Below are positions 44,649 to 53,517 of a stretch of 64,000 bases of DNA, one piece after another (position 1 is the stretch's first letter; the number at the start of each line of letters is the position of its first letter). The DNA is from Pedobacter paludis (lineage in GTDB: Bacteria > Bacteroidota > Bacteroidia > Sphingobacteriales > Sphingobacteriaceae), in assembly GCF_003173575.1 (NCBI RefSeq), contig NZ_QGNY01000001.1, forward strand, positions 186,001-250,000, given 5' to 3'. The position numbers and the translations under genes were made by a program. The notes under the pieces were generated by a model, which ran no database searches, was not told where the DNA came from, and was given only the letters and a program-made list of their open reading frames with translations.

Positions 44649-46499
44649 ATGAAAAAGATATTCGTTATAACTGCACTTAGCTTAGCTGTATTATCGCTAA
44701 CCAATTGCAAAAAAGTTTTAGAAAAATCGGATGTAGGAAATTTTACTGCTGAGCAGATCTTTAATGATTCTACAACTGTTAAATTAAATGTGGATTACAT
44801 CTATAGTCAAAATCAGCCTGGCTGGTTTGGTACAACAGGTGGTTCAATTCACTCGGCAGGTACATATAACTTAACTGAAGAAAGTCAGGGCAGTAACGTA
44901 TTTGTTTTGGGTACGGCAACAATAGAAAGCGTAACCGATTTAGGCGTTGCAAATGCTGCCAATAATAGCTATGGTAAAATCAGAATAATTAACACTTTCC
45001 TAAGAGATTTAAATGCTGGTACATTAGATATTGCTGTAAAACGTAGATTCGCTGCACAGGCTTATTTTTGGAGAGCCTATAGATATTTCGAATTAGCGAA
45101 ATTATATGGTGGCGTACCATTAATCTTAGTACCACTTAATGCTGTTGGTGATGAAGCAAAGCAATTGGCTTTAACACCACGTGCTAAAACCAGCGAAGTT
45201 TTTGCTCAGGTAAAAAGAGATTTAGATTCCTGTGTGAAATATTTACCAGCAAAATGGCCTAAACAAGCTGATTATGGTCGGATTACCTCGGGAGCAGCAG
45301 CTGCATTTATGGGTAGAGTATTATTAACTTATGCAAGCCCTGAATTTAATCCTAGTAACGATATAGCAAGATGGCAAGCGGCTTACGATGCGAGCAAAAC
45401 GGCAGTTACACTTTTATCTGCTAACGGTTTCGGACTTTATTCTAAGTTTGATTATACCATGTGGACAACTGAAGGTGGAACATCAACAGGTGCGCCTTTA
45501 AATCCAGAAGCTGTTTTAGTAACAGGTTACAACAATTCTACTGTTGATATTAATATGAATAACAATACTTTCGATAATGGAGCAAGACCAAGGTCGGTTT
45601 CTGGAAGTGGCTCATATACGCCGAGTTACGAAATGAGTTTAGCCTTCCCAATGTTAGATGGTAAACCTGCTACAGGTACAGGAGCATCAACAAAATATCC
45701 ATATACATTGGCTACGTTTTACAAAAATAGAGATCCAAGATTTAATGCGACAATTGCCTATAATGGGGCAACTTGGGGCAGTGTTATGAATGGTTCTCGT
45801 GTATGGACTTATTATTACTATAGTGCATCAAGTGGTACAACCAATAAAACAACAGAAGCAACTGCGGCAAGTAACACAGGATTTTACTTACGTAAGGGCG
45901 TAGATGAAACAAAAGCATCTCCAAGTACCTTTATTGGAACCGATTGGATTGAAATTCGTTATGCGGAAGTACTTTTAAATTTAGCAGAAAGTGCCGCAGA
46001 GCTGAATAAATTAGGATTATCTGACGAGCCTTATGCAAATTTAATTGCAATAAGAAAAAGAGCTGGCATAGAAGCAGGTACAGATGGTTTATACGGCTTA
46101 ACTGCAGGCATGTCGCGTGTAGATCTTGTTGCTGCAATTATGAAAGAAAGACAAATTGAATTTGCTTTCGAGGGTAAAAGATTTTTTGATCTACGCAGAA
46201 GAAAATTGTTAGAATCTACACTAAACGGTACTAAAAGAAATGCACTTGTAATTCAATTAAACAGAAGTGGAACTTTAGCAACTGATTATATTGCATCAAC
46301 AAGAGAAGCCTCTGCAATAACATCCTTAGATGCGCTATATGCATCTAGTTTTACGCTAAGTTTAAAAGCTTTGGATACACAGAATATTAATTTCCAAGCC
46401 GGTAATTATTTCTATGGAATTCCGACAGCTGCAATAAACAACAACATTAATCTTCAGCAAAACAATACTTGGGGCGGTCCTTTCGATCCACTTCAATAG
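44649..46499 (+). CDS. susD: SusD/RagB outer-membrane glycan-binding lipoprotein
   Basis: Surface lipoprotein that forms the lid of the SusC transporter. I chose the ATG at 44649, giving a lipoprotein signal (FVITALSLAVLSLTNC, Cys at about 20); an upstream in-frame ATG at 44607 overlaps susC and adds an implausible leader. SusD features: AYFWRAYRYFELAKLYGGVP (TPR-like helix), ISSGAAAAFMGRVLLTYA-like segment near 220, IRYAEVLLNLAESAAELN near 440, and FAFEGKRFFDLRRRKL near 505. About 616 residues, normal for the RagB/SusD group. Terminator follows. Confidence 0.96.
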   Translation: MKKIFVITALSLAVLSLTNCKKVLEKSDVGNFTAEQIFNDSTTVKLNVDYIYSQNQPGWFGTTGGSIHSAGTYNLTEESQGSNVFVLGTATIESVTDLGVANAANNSYGKIRIINTFLRDLNAGTLDIAVKRRFAAQAYFWRAYRYFELAKLYGGVPLILVPLNAVGDEAKQLALTPRAKTSEVFAQVKRDLDSCVKYLPAKWPKQADYGRITSGAAAAFMGRVLLTYASPEFNPSNDIARWQAAYDASKTAVTLLSANGFGLYSKFDYTMWTTEGGTSTGAPLNPEAVLVTGYNNSTVDINMNNNTFDNGARPRSVSGSGSYTPSYEMSLAFPMLDGKPATGTGASTKYPYTLATFYKNRDPRFNATIAYNGATWGSVMNGSRVWTYYYYSASSGTTNKTTEATAASNTGFYLRKGVDETKASPSTFIGTDWIEIRYAEVLLNLAESAAELNKLGLSDEPYANLIAIRKRAGIEAGTDGLYGLTAGMSRVDLVAAIMKERQIEFAFEGKRFFDLRRRKLLESTLNGTKRNALVIQLNRSGTLATDYIASTREASAITSLDALYASSFTLSLKALDTQNINFQAGNYFYGIPTAAINNNINLQQNNTWGGPFDPLQ

Positions 46500-46561
46500 T
46501 ATTAAAGAACTTAATTAAGGCATTAGCTCATTTGCCTTGTTAATTTTATATTTGGTTTTAG

Positions 46562-46588
46562 AGGAAGCGAGAAATCGCTTCCTTTTTT
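46562..46588 (+). terminator. Terminator of the susCD operon
   Basis: Stem AGGAAGCGA (46562-46570) with TCGCTTCCT (46575-46583), GAAA tetraloop, and a following T run. A textbook intrinsic terminator 62 bases after the susD stop. Confidence 0.93.
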
Positions 46589-46889
46589 ATTTAAGAATGT
46601 TACATTTATATATGAATTTTATTTCTATCTTGTAACGTGGCTGTGATAATGAATTTACAATGTTACAGCTTATTTTTTGAATTGATAATATTGTATAATA
46701 GGTAGAGAAAATTCTATAGTAAATAGCTTTTTTTAGCCATTAAATTTGAAAGATAATATACTTTCTAACCAAAATTAATAACCAGGAATATCAAAAGAAA
46801 TGAGCCAAAATCTTTTATTTTTATATGTAGATTTATATCTGATAAAAATATTCGCTTAAAATCTTTGCCTTTCCCAACGAGCAAAACAA
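46587..46889 (+). promoter_or_regulatory. Upstream region of the pectate lyase genes, copy of the susC one
   Basis: About 300 bases without a gene. It contains block A (46587-46635), block B (46755-46772) and ATGAGCCA at 46800, in the same order as upstream of susC, but with different intervals. The gene starts 118 bases after block B, whereas susC starts 242 bases after its copy. The region also has TGTAACGTGG and TGTTACAGC, an imperfect inverted pair at about 46631-46659. It likely carries a promoter regulated together with susC. Confidence 0.65.
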
Positions 46890-48545
46890 ATGAAAAGAAC
46901 TACATTAAATCTGTTGTTAACAACAGTGTTAGCATTCTCAGCAAATTATTCTTTTGCACAGTATCCAAATATTCCTGCAGATGTAAAAAAATCTTCTGAT
47001 TCAATGATGAAAGAAGCTTACCATCAATCTGATATTGCATGGGAAAAAGCCAAGCCAATTATAAAAAGAGAAGCCGAACAGGGTAAGCCTTACATTCCAT
47101 GGGCAGGTAGACCAAATGATTTGCCACAGTCTGAATTATTGGCGTTTCCCGGAGCTGAAGGCGGAGGCGCTTACAGTTTTGGTGGGCATGGCGGAAGAGT
47201 AATTGTAGTTAAAAATTTAAATGACAGTGGCCCGGGTTCTTTACGCGATGCTTGTGAGCAGGGCGGTGCAAGAATAGTGGTTTTTAACGTTTCTGGAATT
47301 ATCAGATTAAAAACACCATTAATGATTCGTGCGCCATACATTACCATTGCCGGTCAGACGGCCCCTGGTGATGGTGTTTGTGTAGCTGGCGAATCTGTTT
47401 GGTTAAATACGCATGATGTGATTGTTCGTTTTATGCGTTTTAGAAGGGGAGAAACTTTTGTTGGCCGCCGTGATGATGCCATTGGTGGTAACCCGGTTGG
47501 AAACATCATGATAGATCACGTTTCTGCAAGTTGGGGTTTAGATGAAAACATGTCGATGTATCGCCACATGTATAATGATAGCACTGGCAAAACCGAAGAA
47601 AAATTGGGAACAGTGAATATTACCATTCAAAACTCAATTTTCTCTGAAGCGCTTGACTATTGGAATCATGCTTTTGGTTCTACACTGGGTGGCGAGAATT
47701 GTGCATTTGTTCGGAATCTTTGGGCAGATAATGGTGCTCGTAATCCATCAATAGGCTGGAACGGTATTTTCAATTTCGCAAATAACGTAGTATTCAACTG
47801 GAATAATCGTTCTACAGATGGTGGTGATTACACCGCTCAGTACAACATTATCAATAACTTCTATAAACCAGGTCCGGTTACCGATTTAAAAGATGCCATT
47901 TCCTTCCGTATTTTAAAACCAGAATCCGGTAGAAGTAAATTGCCTTATGTAGTTTTTGGAAGGGCTTATGTTGCCGGAAATATAATTGATGGTAATGAAA
48001 AAGTAACCAAAAACAATTGGGATGGTGGCGTTCAGGTAGAGGATAAAAAAGGCAACCTTATGTCTTACGAACAAGCGTCGCCTTACTTTGCTGCGATGAA
48101 GGCCAGCAAACCTTTCCCAATGCCCAAGCTTACTATAATTCCAACTTTACAGGCTAAAGATTTCGTTCTTGCAAACGCAGGTGCAACTTTACCAAAAAGA
48201 GATCCTGTAGATACTCGTATAGTAAAACAGGTAACTACTGGTAAAATAGAGGTTCACCCAGATGCAAAACCTTCAGCATTTCAATTTGAACACCGCAGAT
48301 TACCGGGCGATTCTTATAAACAAGGAATCATTACAGAGGTTTCTCAAGTTGGTGGTTATCCAGTTTACAAAGGAACACCGTATAAGGATTCTGACGACGA
48401 TGGCATGCCTGATGCATACGAATTGAAAAATGGTTTAAATCCAAAGGATGCATCCGATGCAATGAAAATTACCAAAAGTGGTTATTCAAACATCGAAGTG
48501 TATTTAAACAGCGTTGTTCCAGTATCAACAGTTAAGCCAAATTAA
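46890..48545 (+). CDS. PL1-family pectate lyase, first of a tandem pair
   Basis: A 551-residue secreted beta-helix lyase that cleaves polygalacturonate by elimination with calcium. Signal peptide ends at SFAQ. FPGAEGGGAYSFGGHGG lies at residues 86-102, SGPGSLRDA near 113, IAGQTAPGDGV near 153, NIMIDHVSASWGLDEN at 205-220, and a candidate catalytic Arg in ARNPSIGWNG. Near the C-terminus a calcium-binding-like DSDDDGMPDAYE repeat is followed by GLNPKDASD. An N-terminal 80-residue extension with PYIPWAGRPNDLPQS precedes the helix. The next gene is a close paralogue. Confidence 0.92.
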   Translation: MKRTTLNLLLTTVLAFSANYSFAQYPNIPADVKKSSDSMMKEAYHQSDIAWEKAKPIIKREAEQGKPYIPWAGRPNDLPQSELLAFPGAEGGGAYSFGGHGGRVIVVKNLNDSGPGSLRDACEQGGARIVVFNVSGIIRLKTPLMIRAPYITIAGQTAPGDGVCVAGESVWLNTHDVIVRFMRFRRGETFVGRRDDAIGGNPVGNIMIDHVSASWGLDENMSMYRHMYNDSTGKTEEKLGTVNITIQNSIFSEALDYWNHAFGSTLGGENCAFVRNLWADNGARNPSIGWNGIFNFANNVVFNWNNRSTDGGDYTAQYNIINNFYKPGPVTDLKDAISFRILKPESGRSKLPYVVFGRAYVAGNIIDGNEKVTKNNWDGGVQVEDKKGNLMSYEQASPYFAAMKASKPFPMPKLTIIPTLQAKDFVLANAGATLPKRDPVDTRIVKQVTTGKIEVHPDAKPSAFQFEHRRLPGDSYKQGIITEVSQVGGYPVYKGTPYKDSDDDGMPDAYELKNGLNPKDASDAMKITKSGYSNIEVYLNSVVPVSTVKPN

Positions 48546-48546
48546 G

Positions 48547-50178
48547 ATGAAAAAATATTTTTCTTTTGCACTACTCATGGCCATTTTGGGTACTGCAAAC
48601 TTGGCTTTCTCTCAATACCCGGTGATTCCAGAGGCGATGGAAAAGAAAGCCGATTCGCTTTTAAAAAGTATTGAAGAGAAATCAGAACTTCAATTTTTAA
48701 AGGTAAAACCGATTGTTGATGAAGAAGCCAAGCATGGCAAACCCTATATTCCATGGGCTGCAAAACCGAGCGATTTACCACAGTCCAAAATGGTTGCCTT
48801 TCCTGGCGCCGAAGGTGGGGGAGCTTATTCTTTTGGTGGTCGTGGTGGTAAGGTTTATGTGGTTACCTGCTTGGAAGATTCAGGCAAAGGAACTTTACGT
48901 GAAGCTTGCGAACAAGGCGGAGCACGTATTATAGTTTTCAATGTTTCAGGGATTATTAAACTAAAAACCCCGCTGATTATTCGAGCGCCTTACATTACAA
49001 TTGCAGGTCAAAGTGCGCCTGGTGATGGCGTTTGTGTAGCCGGCGAATCAGTATGGATTAATACGCATGATGTGGTGATTCGTTACATGCGTTTCCGTCG
49101 TGGCGCTACTGATGTTACCCGTAGGGATGATGCAATCGGCGGTAATCCTGTCGGAAATATAATGATTGACCACGTTTCAGCGAGTTGGGGTTTGGATGAA
49201 AATATGTCTATTTACCGGCATGTTTACGACCCGAAAGATGGCTCGAAACCTGAAAAATTGCCTACTGTAAATGTTACCATTCAAAATTCGATTTTTTCTG
49301 AAGCTTTGGATACCTATAATCACGCTTTTGGTAGTACAATTGGAGGATTAAACTCCACTTTCATGCGTAATCTGTGGGCATCAAATATCAGTCGTAACCC
49401 ATCTGTAGGTATGTATGGCGATTTTGGTTTTGCCAATAATGTAATTTTCAACTGGTGGAACAGAAGTGCTGATGGTGGCGACAACGCATCGTTTTATAGT
49501 TTCATTAACAACTATTACAAACCAGGACCTATCACACCGGCTGGAGAACCGATTTCTTATAGAATATTGAAACCAGAATCTGGTCGAGATAAAAAATTTG
49601 CCAACGAATTTGGAAGAGCATACGTTACCGGAAATATTATTGAAGGAAATGAAAAAGTAACCAAAAATAATTGGGATGGAGGCGTTCAACCAGAAAGTAA
49701 ACGCGATAAGCAAAAATTGCTAGATTCGATTCGTGTAGACAAACCTTTGCCAATGGCGAAAATTTCCATCATCGATACAAAAAAAGCTTACGATTATGTT
49801 TTGGCGAATGCCGGTGCAAGCTTACCCGTTCGCGATGCTGTTGACCAACGTATTGTTAAACAAGTTACAACGGGCAAAATAGAGCATGTTGAAGATGGAA
49901 AATTGCCCGCAAAGCAAAGTTACGTAAAGCGCCGTTTACCAGCTGATTCTTATAAACAGGGTATTATTTCTGATATCGCTCAAGTTGGCGGTTATCCGGA
50001 ATACAAAGGAAAACCTTATTTGGATTCGGATAATGATGGAATTCCTGATGCTTGGGAAACAAAACATGGTTTAAATCCGAAGGATGGAAAAGATGCAAGT
50101 AAGATTTCGAAATCGGGATATTCCAATATCGAAGTTTATTTGAATAGCTTGGTAGATGTGAATAAAGTGAGGCCTTGA
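48547..50178 (+). CDS. PL1-family pectate lyase, second of a tandem pair
   Basis: A 543-residue exported lyase paralogous to the gene just upstream; both share the 80-residue N-terminal extension, IAGQSAPGDGVCVAGESVW, MIDHVSASWGLDEN and the C-terminal DSDNDGIPDAWE calcium-binding-like motif. I chose ATG at 48547 (MKKYFSFALLMAILGTANLA signal); an in-frame ATG at 48514 overlaps the first gene and is unlikely. The stop of the first gene and this ATG are two bases apart. The two differ most in the residues between about 225 and 245 and 370-400, near the substrate cleft, so they may differ in preference for methyl- or acetyl-ester groups. Confidence 0.92.
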   Translation: MKKYFSFALLMAILGTANLAFSQYPVIPEAMEKKADSLLKSIEEKSELQFLKVKPIVDEEAKHGKPYIPWAAKPSDLPQSKMVAFPGAEGGGAYSFGGRGGKVYVVTCLEDSGKGTLREACEQGGARIIVFNVSGIIKLKTPLIIRAPYITIAGQSAPGDGVCVAGESVWINTHDVVIRYMRFRRGATDVTRRDDAIGGNPVGNIMIDHVSASWGLDENMSIYRHVYDPKDGSKPEKLPTVNVTIQNSIFSEALDTYNHAFGSTIGGLNSTFMRNLWASNISRNPSVGMYGDFGFANNVIFNWWNRSADGGDNASFYSFINNYYKPGPITPAGEPISYRILKPESGRDKKFANEFGRAYVTGNIIEGNEKVTKNNWDGGVQPESKRDKQKLLDSIRVDKPLPMAKISIIDTKKAYDYVLANAGASLPVRDAVDQRIVKQVTTGKIEHVEDGKLPAKQSYVKRRLPADSYKQGIISDIAQVGGYPEYKGKPYLDSDNDGIPDAWETKHGLNPKDGKDASKISKSGYSNIEVYLNSLVDVNKVRP

Positions 50179-50250
50179 GAGAGAGTTGAAAGTTTAAAGG
50201 GAAAAGCTGAAAGACTAAAGCGAAATACTAAGCGCACCGCTTAGTCAGTT

Positions 50251-50335
50251 CGTCATTGCGAGGCACGAAGCAATCTTAAAGCGATAGTTTTAACCTGCAA
50301 ATTGTAGTAAGATTGCTTCGTACCTCGCAATGACG
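50251..50335. repeat. REP-like palindrome, complete copy
   Basis: Arms of 27 bases (50251-50277 and 50309-50335) match in inverted orientation at 26 of 27 positions, core CGTCATTGCGAGGCACGAAG. The loop is 31 bases. It lies between two PUL genes. Confidence 0.85.
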
Positions 50336-50363
50336 GAGAGCATAAAAAGAAAAATTAATACCA

Positions 50364-53300
50364 ATGCCAAAAACTAACCACATATATAAAACTAGCGTAC
50401 TGCCTCTTTTGGCTTTACTTTTTCTGGTTACAAATTTTTCTTTCGCCCAAAAAACAAAGCCTGTTGAACCACCAAAACCTATTTTTAAAGGTAAGGACGG
50501 CAAAATGGCTTATACGCCTGATGAGCAGGGAAATCGTATTCCCGATTTTTCTTATGCAGGTTACATGGCGGGCGAAAAAGCAATTCCAAGTGCTTCAGTT
50601 AAAGTTGTTGTTCCCGTTTCAAAAGGTGATGCCACTTTAAGAATTCAGTCGGCCATTAACTACGTTTCAAAATTACCCGTTGGAAAAGATGGTTTGCGTG
50701 GTGCGGTTTTATTAGAAAAAGGAACATACGAAGTTGTAGGTACCTTAAAGTTATCAGCATCTGGTGTTGTACTCCGTGGAAGTGGCTTTGGTGAAAACGG
50801 AACTAAAATCTTTGCAACAGGTTTGGATAGAATCGGTGTAATCAGAATTTTAGGTAAAAAAAATAAAGTAGAAGAAACGCCAATTTCCATCACTGATAGT
50901 TACGTTCCCGTAAATTCAAATAAAGTAACGGTTTCAAATATCAAAGGCTTTAAAGTCGGCGATAAAATCATCATAAACCGTCCTTCAACAAAAGAGTGGA
51001 TTGAGACTTTGAAAACGGTTGAATTTGGTGGTGGTGAAAGCGCTTTAGGTTGGAAACCCGGAACAAGAGATATTCGTTGGGATAGAAAAATCATCGCAAT
51101 AAATGGTTCTGTAATCACTTTCGATGCGCCGATTACAACCGCTTTGGATTCTAAGTTCGGTGGAGGAACAGTTTCAAAATACCAATGGGACGGAAGAATA
51201 GCGCAATCGGGCGTTGAAAATTTAAAACTCGAATCAGATTATCACAAAGACAATATCAAAGATGAATACCATCGCTGGACAGCCATTTGTTTAGAAAATG
51301 TGGAAGATGCCTGGGTTCGTCAGGTAGTTTTTGAACATTTTGCAGGCTCTTCCGTAAATGTTCTGGAAACCGTAAAAAGAATTACGGTTGAAGATTGTAA
51401 ATCGCTTGCACCAATTTCAGAGATTGGAGGCGAACGTCGCTACACTTTTTTAACCACGGGTCAGCAAACACTTTTTCAAAGGCTATATTCTGAATATGCT
51501 TACCACGACTTTGCAGTTGGTTTCTGTGCGCCAGGACCGAATGTTTTTGTTCAATGCCAGTCGTATCTGCCATTCAGTTTTAGTGGTGCAATTGATAGTT
51601 GGGCATCAGGTGTTTTGTTTGATATCGTAAATATCGATGGGCAAGCATTAAGTTATTTGAACCGAGGTCAGGATGGACAAGGCGCAGGCTGGAGCGCCGC
51701 CAATAGTGTTTTTTGGCAATGCAGTGCCGCAAGAGTAGATAATTTTCAACCGCCAACCGCTCAGAACTGGGCATTTGGAACTTGGTCTCAATTTGCTGGG
51801 AACGGCTATTGGGACATGTCGAACGAACAAATTCAGCCAAGAAGTCTGTATTATGCGCAATTAAAAGATAGGTTAGGAAATGAGGTTGATGCAAGAGCCT
51901 TTGTGCTTCCTATGGAAACCGAGGCATCCAGCAGTCCTCCTGTAGATGTAGCTCTAAAATTGACCAAACTAGCTTACAAACCAGCCTTAACGGTTTCAGA
52001 ATATATAGATTCTGCATCAATAAGAAATAAAATTTCTATAGAAAGCAATCAAGCTAAAAGTATCGATAAAATTGGCGTTGATAAAATTGTTCAACCTGCA
52101 CTTGCCCCGGTAATGAACATTAAAAATGGTTGGTTGGTTCGTGGTAATGAGGTTGTTGTTGGCAATCGTCAGGAAGTTCCTTGGTGGAACGGAAGCGCTC
52201 GTCCTTATGGGTTAAAAAACACCAAATTCCATGTTACGCGTTTTGTTCCTGGTCGTGAGGGTAATGGCTTAACCGATGATTTGGATGAAATTACCGATTC
52301 GATGAAAAATGGTTCAGTTAAAATTTTAGAACATAACTATGGTCTTTGGTACGATAGAAGGAGAGATGACCACGAGCGTATCCGTCGTATGGACGGAGAA
52401 GTTTGGCCACCTTTTTACGAATTGCCTTATGCCCGTAGCGGTCAAGATAAGGCGTGGGATGGTTTGAGCAAATACGACATTACAAAGTACAACCTTTGGT
52501 ATTGGGACCGATTAAAAACTTTTGCCAACTTGGCCGACCAAAAAGGTTTGGTTTTAATCCACGAAAATTATTTTCAGCACAATATTATCGAGGCAGGAGC
52601 ACATTATGCCGATTTCCCATGGCGTACTGCAAACAACATTAACAATACCGGCTTCCCTGAACCCGTGCCTTATGCGGGCGATAAACGTATTTTCATGGCC
52701 GAACAATATTATGATGTCACAAACGAACATCGCAGAGCGATACATAAAGCCTACATCAGAAAATGTTTAGAAAATTTTGACGGAAATTCAGGTGTAATTC
52801 AACTAATCGGCGCTGAATTTACAGGCCCTTTGCATTTCGTTCAGTTTTGGATTGATACCATTGAAGAATGGGAAAAGGAAACCGGCAAACACCCGATTAT
52901 TGGTTTAAGTGTTACTAAAGATGTTCAGGATGCTATCTTAGCCGACCCGACTCGTGCAAATGTTGTCGATTTAATTGATATCAGATATTGGAATTATCAA
53001 GCCGATGGAACTGCTTATGCACCACAAGGTGGTTTAAGTTTGGCTCCACGTCAACATGCCCGTTTGCTAAAGCCAAAAAAGACATCTTTCGAAGAAGTTT
53101 ATCACGCAGTATCAGAATACAAAACTAAGTTTCCTGAAAAAGCGGTGATTTATTCCGGAGACAGCTTTGATAGTTTCGGTTGGGCAATTCTAATGGCAGG
53201 TGGTTCACTATCAAATGTTGATGAGCTTGATGCATCAGTTTTAAATCTTGCATCAACCATGAAACCGTTTCTTCCGGCAGGTAAAACTGCAAAACAGTAC

Positions 53301-53516
53301 GGATTGGAAAATGCAGGTAAAGCTTACATTTTATATAATGCATCTTCTGAAGCCATCAATCTCGACTTAAGTAAATCAACGGGAAAATTCAATGTAAAGG
53401 TATTGAATGCTAAAACAGGAAAATCAATTAAGGAAGAAAAAATCAACGGTGGTGCTATAGTTAAGCTTAATAAAGCAACATCGGGCGACGAAGTAATCAT
53501 CATCAACAAAATTTAA
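50364..53516 (+). CDS. DUF6298-like two-domain protein (beta-helix plus barrel)
   Basis: A 1050-residue exported protein, signal ending near NFSFAQK. The N-terminal half (about residues 75-480) reads as a right-handed beta-helix with LRIQSAINYVSKLPVGKDGL, LEKGTYEVVGTLKLSASGVV, VLRGSGFGENGTKI, and repeated N/V-rich turns such as WVRQVVFEHFAGSSVNVLE. The second half (about 590-960) is different: WYDRRRDDHERIRRMDGEVW, GLVLIHENYFQHNIIEAGAH, MAEQYYDVTNEHRRAIHKAY, and AEFTGPLHFVQFWIDTIEEW, which resembles a TIM barrel with conserved Glu and Asp. DUF6298 is my best label for this part, from memory. A final beta domain follows. Enzymatic activity is unproven. Upstream of GH140 by one base. Confidence 0.75.
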   Translation: MPKTNHIYKTSVLPLLALLFLVTNFSFAQKTKPVEPPKPIFKGKDGKMAYTPDEQGNRIPDFSYAGYMAGEKAIPSASVKVVVPVSKGDATLRIQSAINYVSKLPVGKDGLRGAVLLEKGTYEVVGTLKLSASGVVLRGSGFGENGTKIFATGLDRIGVIRILGKKNKVEETPISITDSYVPVNSNKVTVSNIKGFKVGDKIIINRPSTKEWIETLKTVEFGGGESALGWKPGTRDIRWDRKIIAINGSVITFDAPITTALDSKFGGGTVSKYQWDGRIAQSGVENLKLESDYHKDNIKDEYHRWTAICLENVEDAWVRQVVFEHFAGSSVNVLETVKRITVEDCKSLAPISEIGGERRYTFLTTGQQTLFQRLYSEYAYHDFAVGFCAPGPNVFVQCQSYLPFSFSGAIDSWASGVLFDIVNIDGQALSYLNRGQDGQGAGWSAANSVFWQCSAARVDNFQPPTAQNWAFGTWSQFAGNGYWDMSNEQIQPRSLYYAQLKDRLGNEVDARAFVLPMETEASSSPPVDVALKLTKLAYKPALTVSEYIDSASIRNKISIESNQAKSIDKIGVDKIVQPALAPVMNIKNGWLVRGNEVVVGNRQEVPWWNGSARPYGLKNTKFHVTRFVPGREGNGLTDDLDEITDSMKNGSVKILEHNYGLWYDRRRDDHERIRRMDGEVWPPFYELPYARSGQDKAWDGLSKYDITKYNLWYWDRLKTFANLADQKGLVLIHENYFQHNIIEAGAHYADFPWRTANNINNTGFPEPVPYAGDKRIFMAEQYYDVTNEHRRAIHKAYIRKCLENFDGNSGVIQLIGAEFTGPLHFVQFWIDTIEEWEKETGKHPIIGLSVTKDVQDAILADPTRANVVDLIDIRYWNYQADGTAYAPQGGLSLAPRQHARLLKPKKTSFEEVYHAVSEYKTKFPEKAVIYSGDSFDSFGWAILMAGGSLSNVDELDASVLNLASTMKPFLPAGKTAKQYGLENAGKAYILYNASSEAINLDLSKSTGKFNVKVLNAKTGKSIKEEKINGGAIVKLNKATSGDEVIIINKI

Positions 53517-53517
53517 C

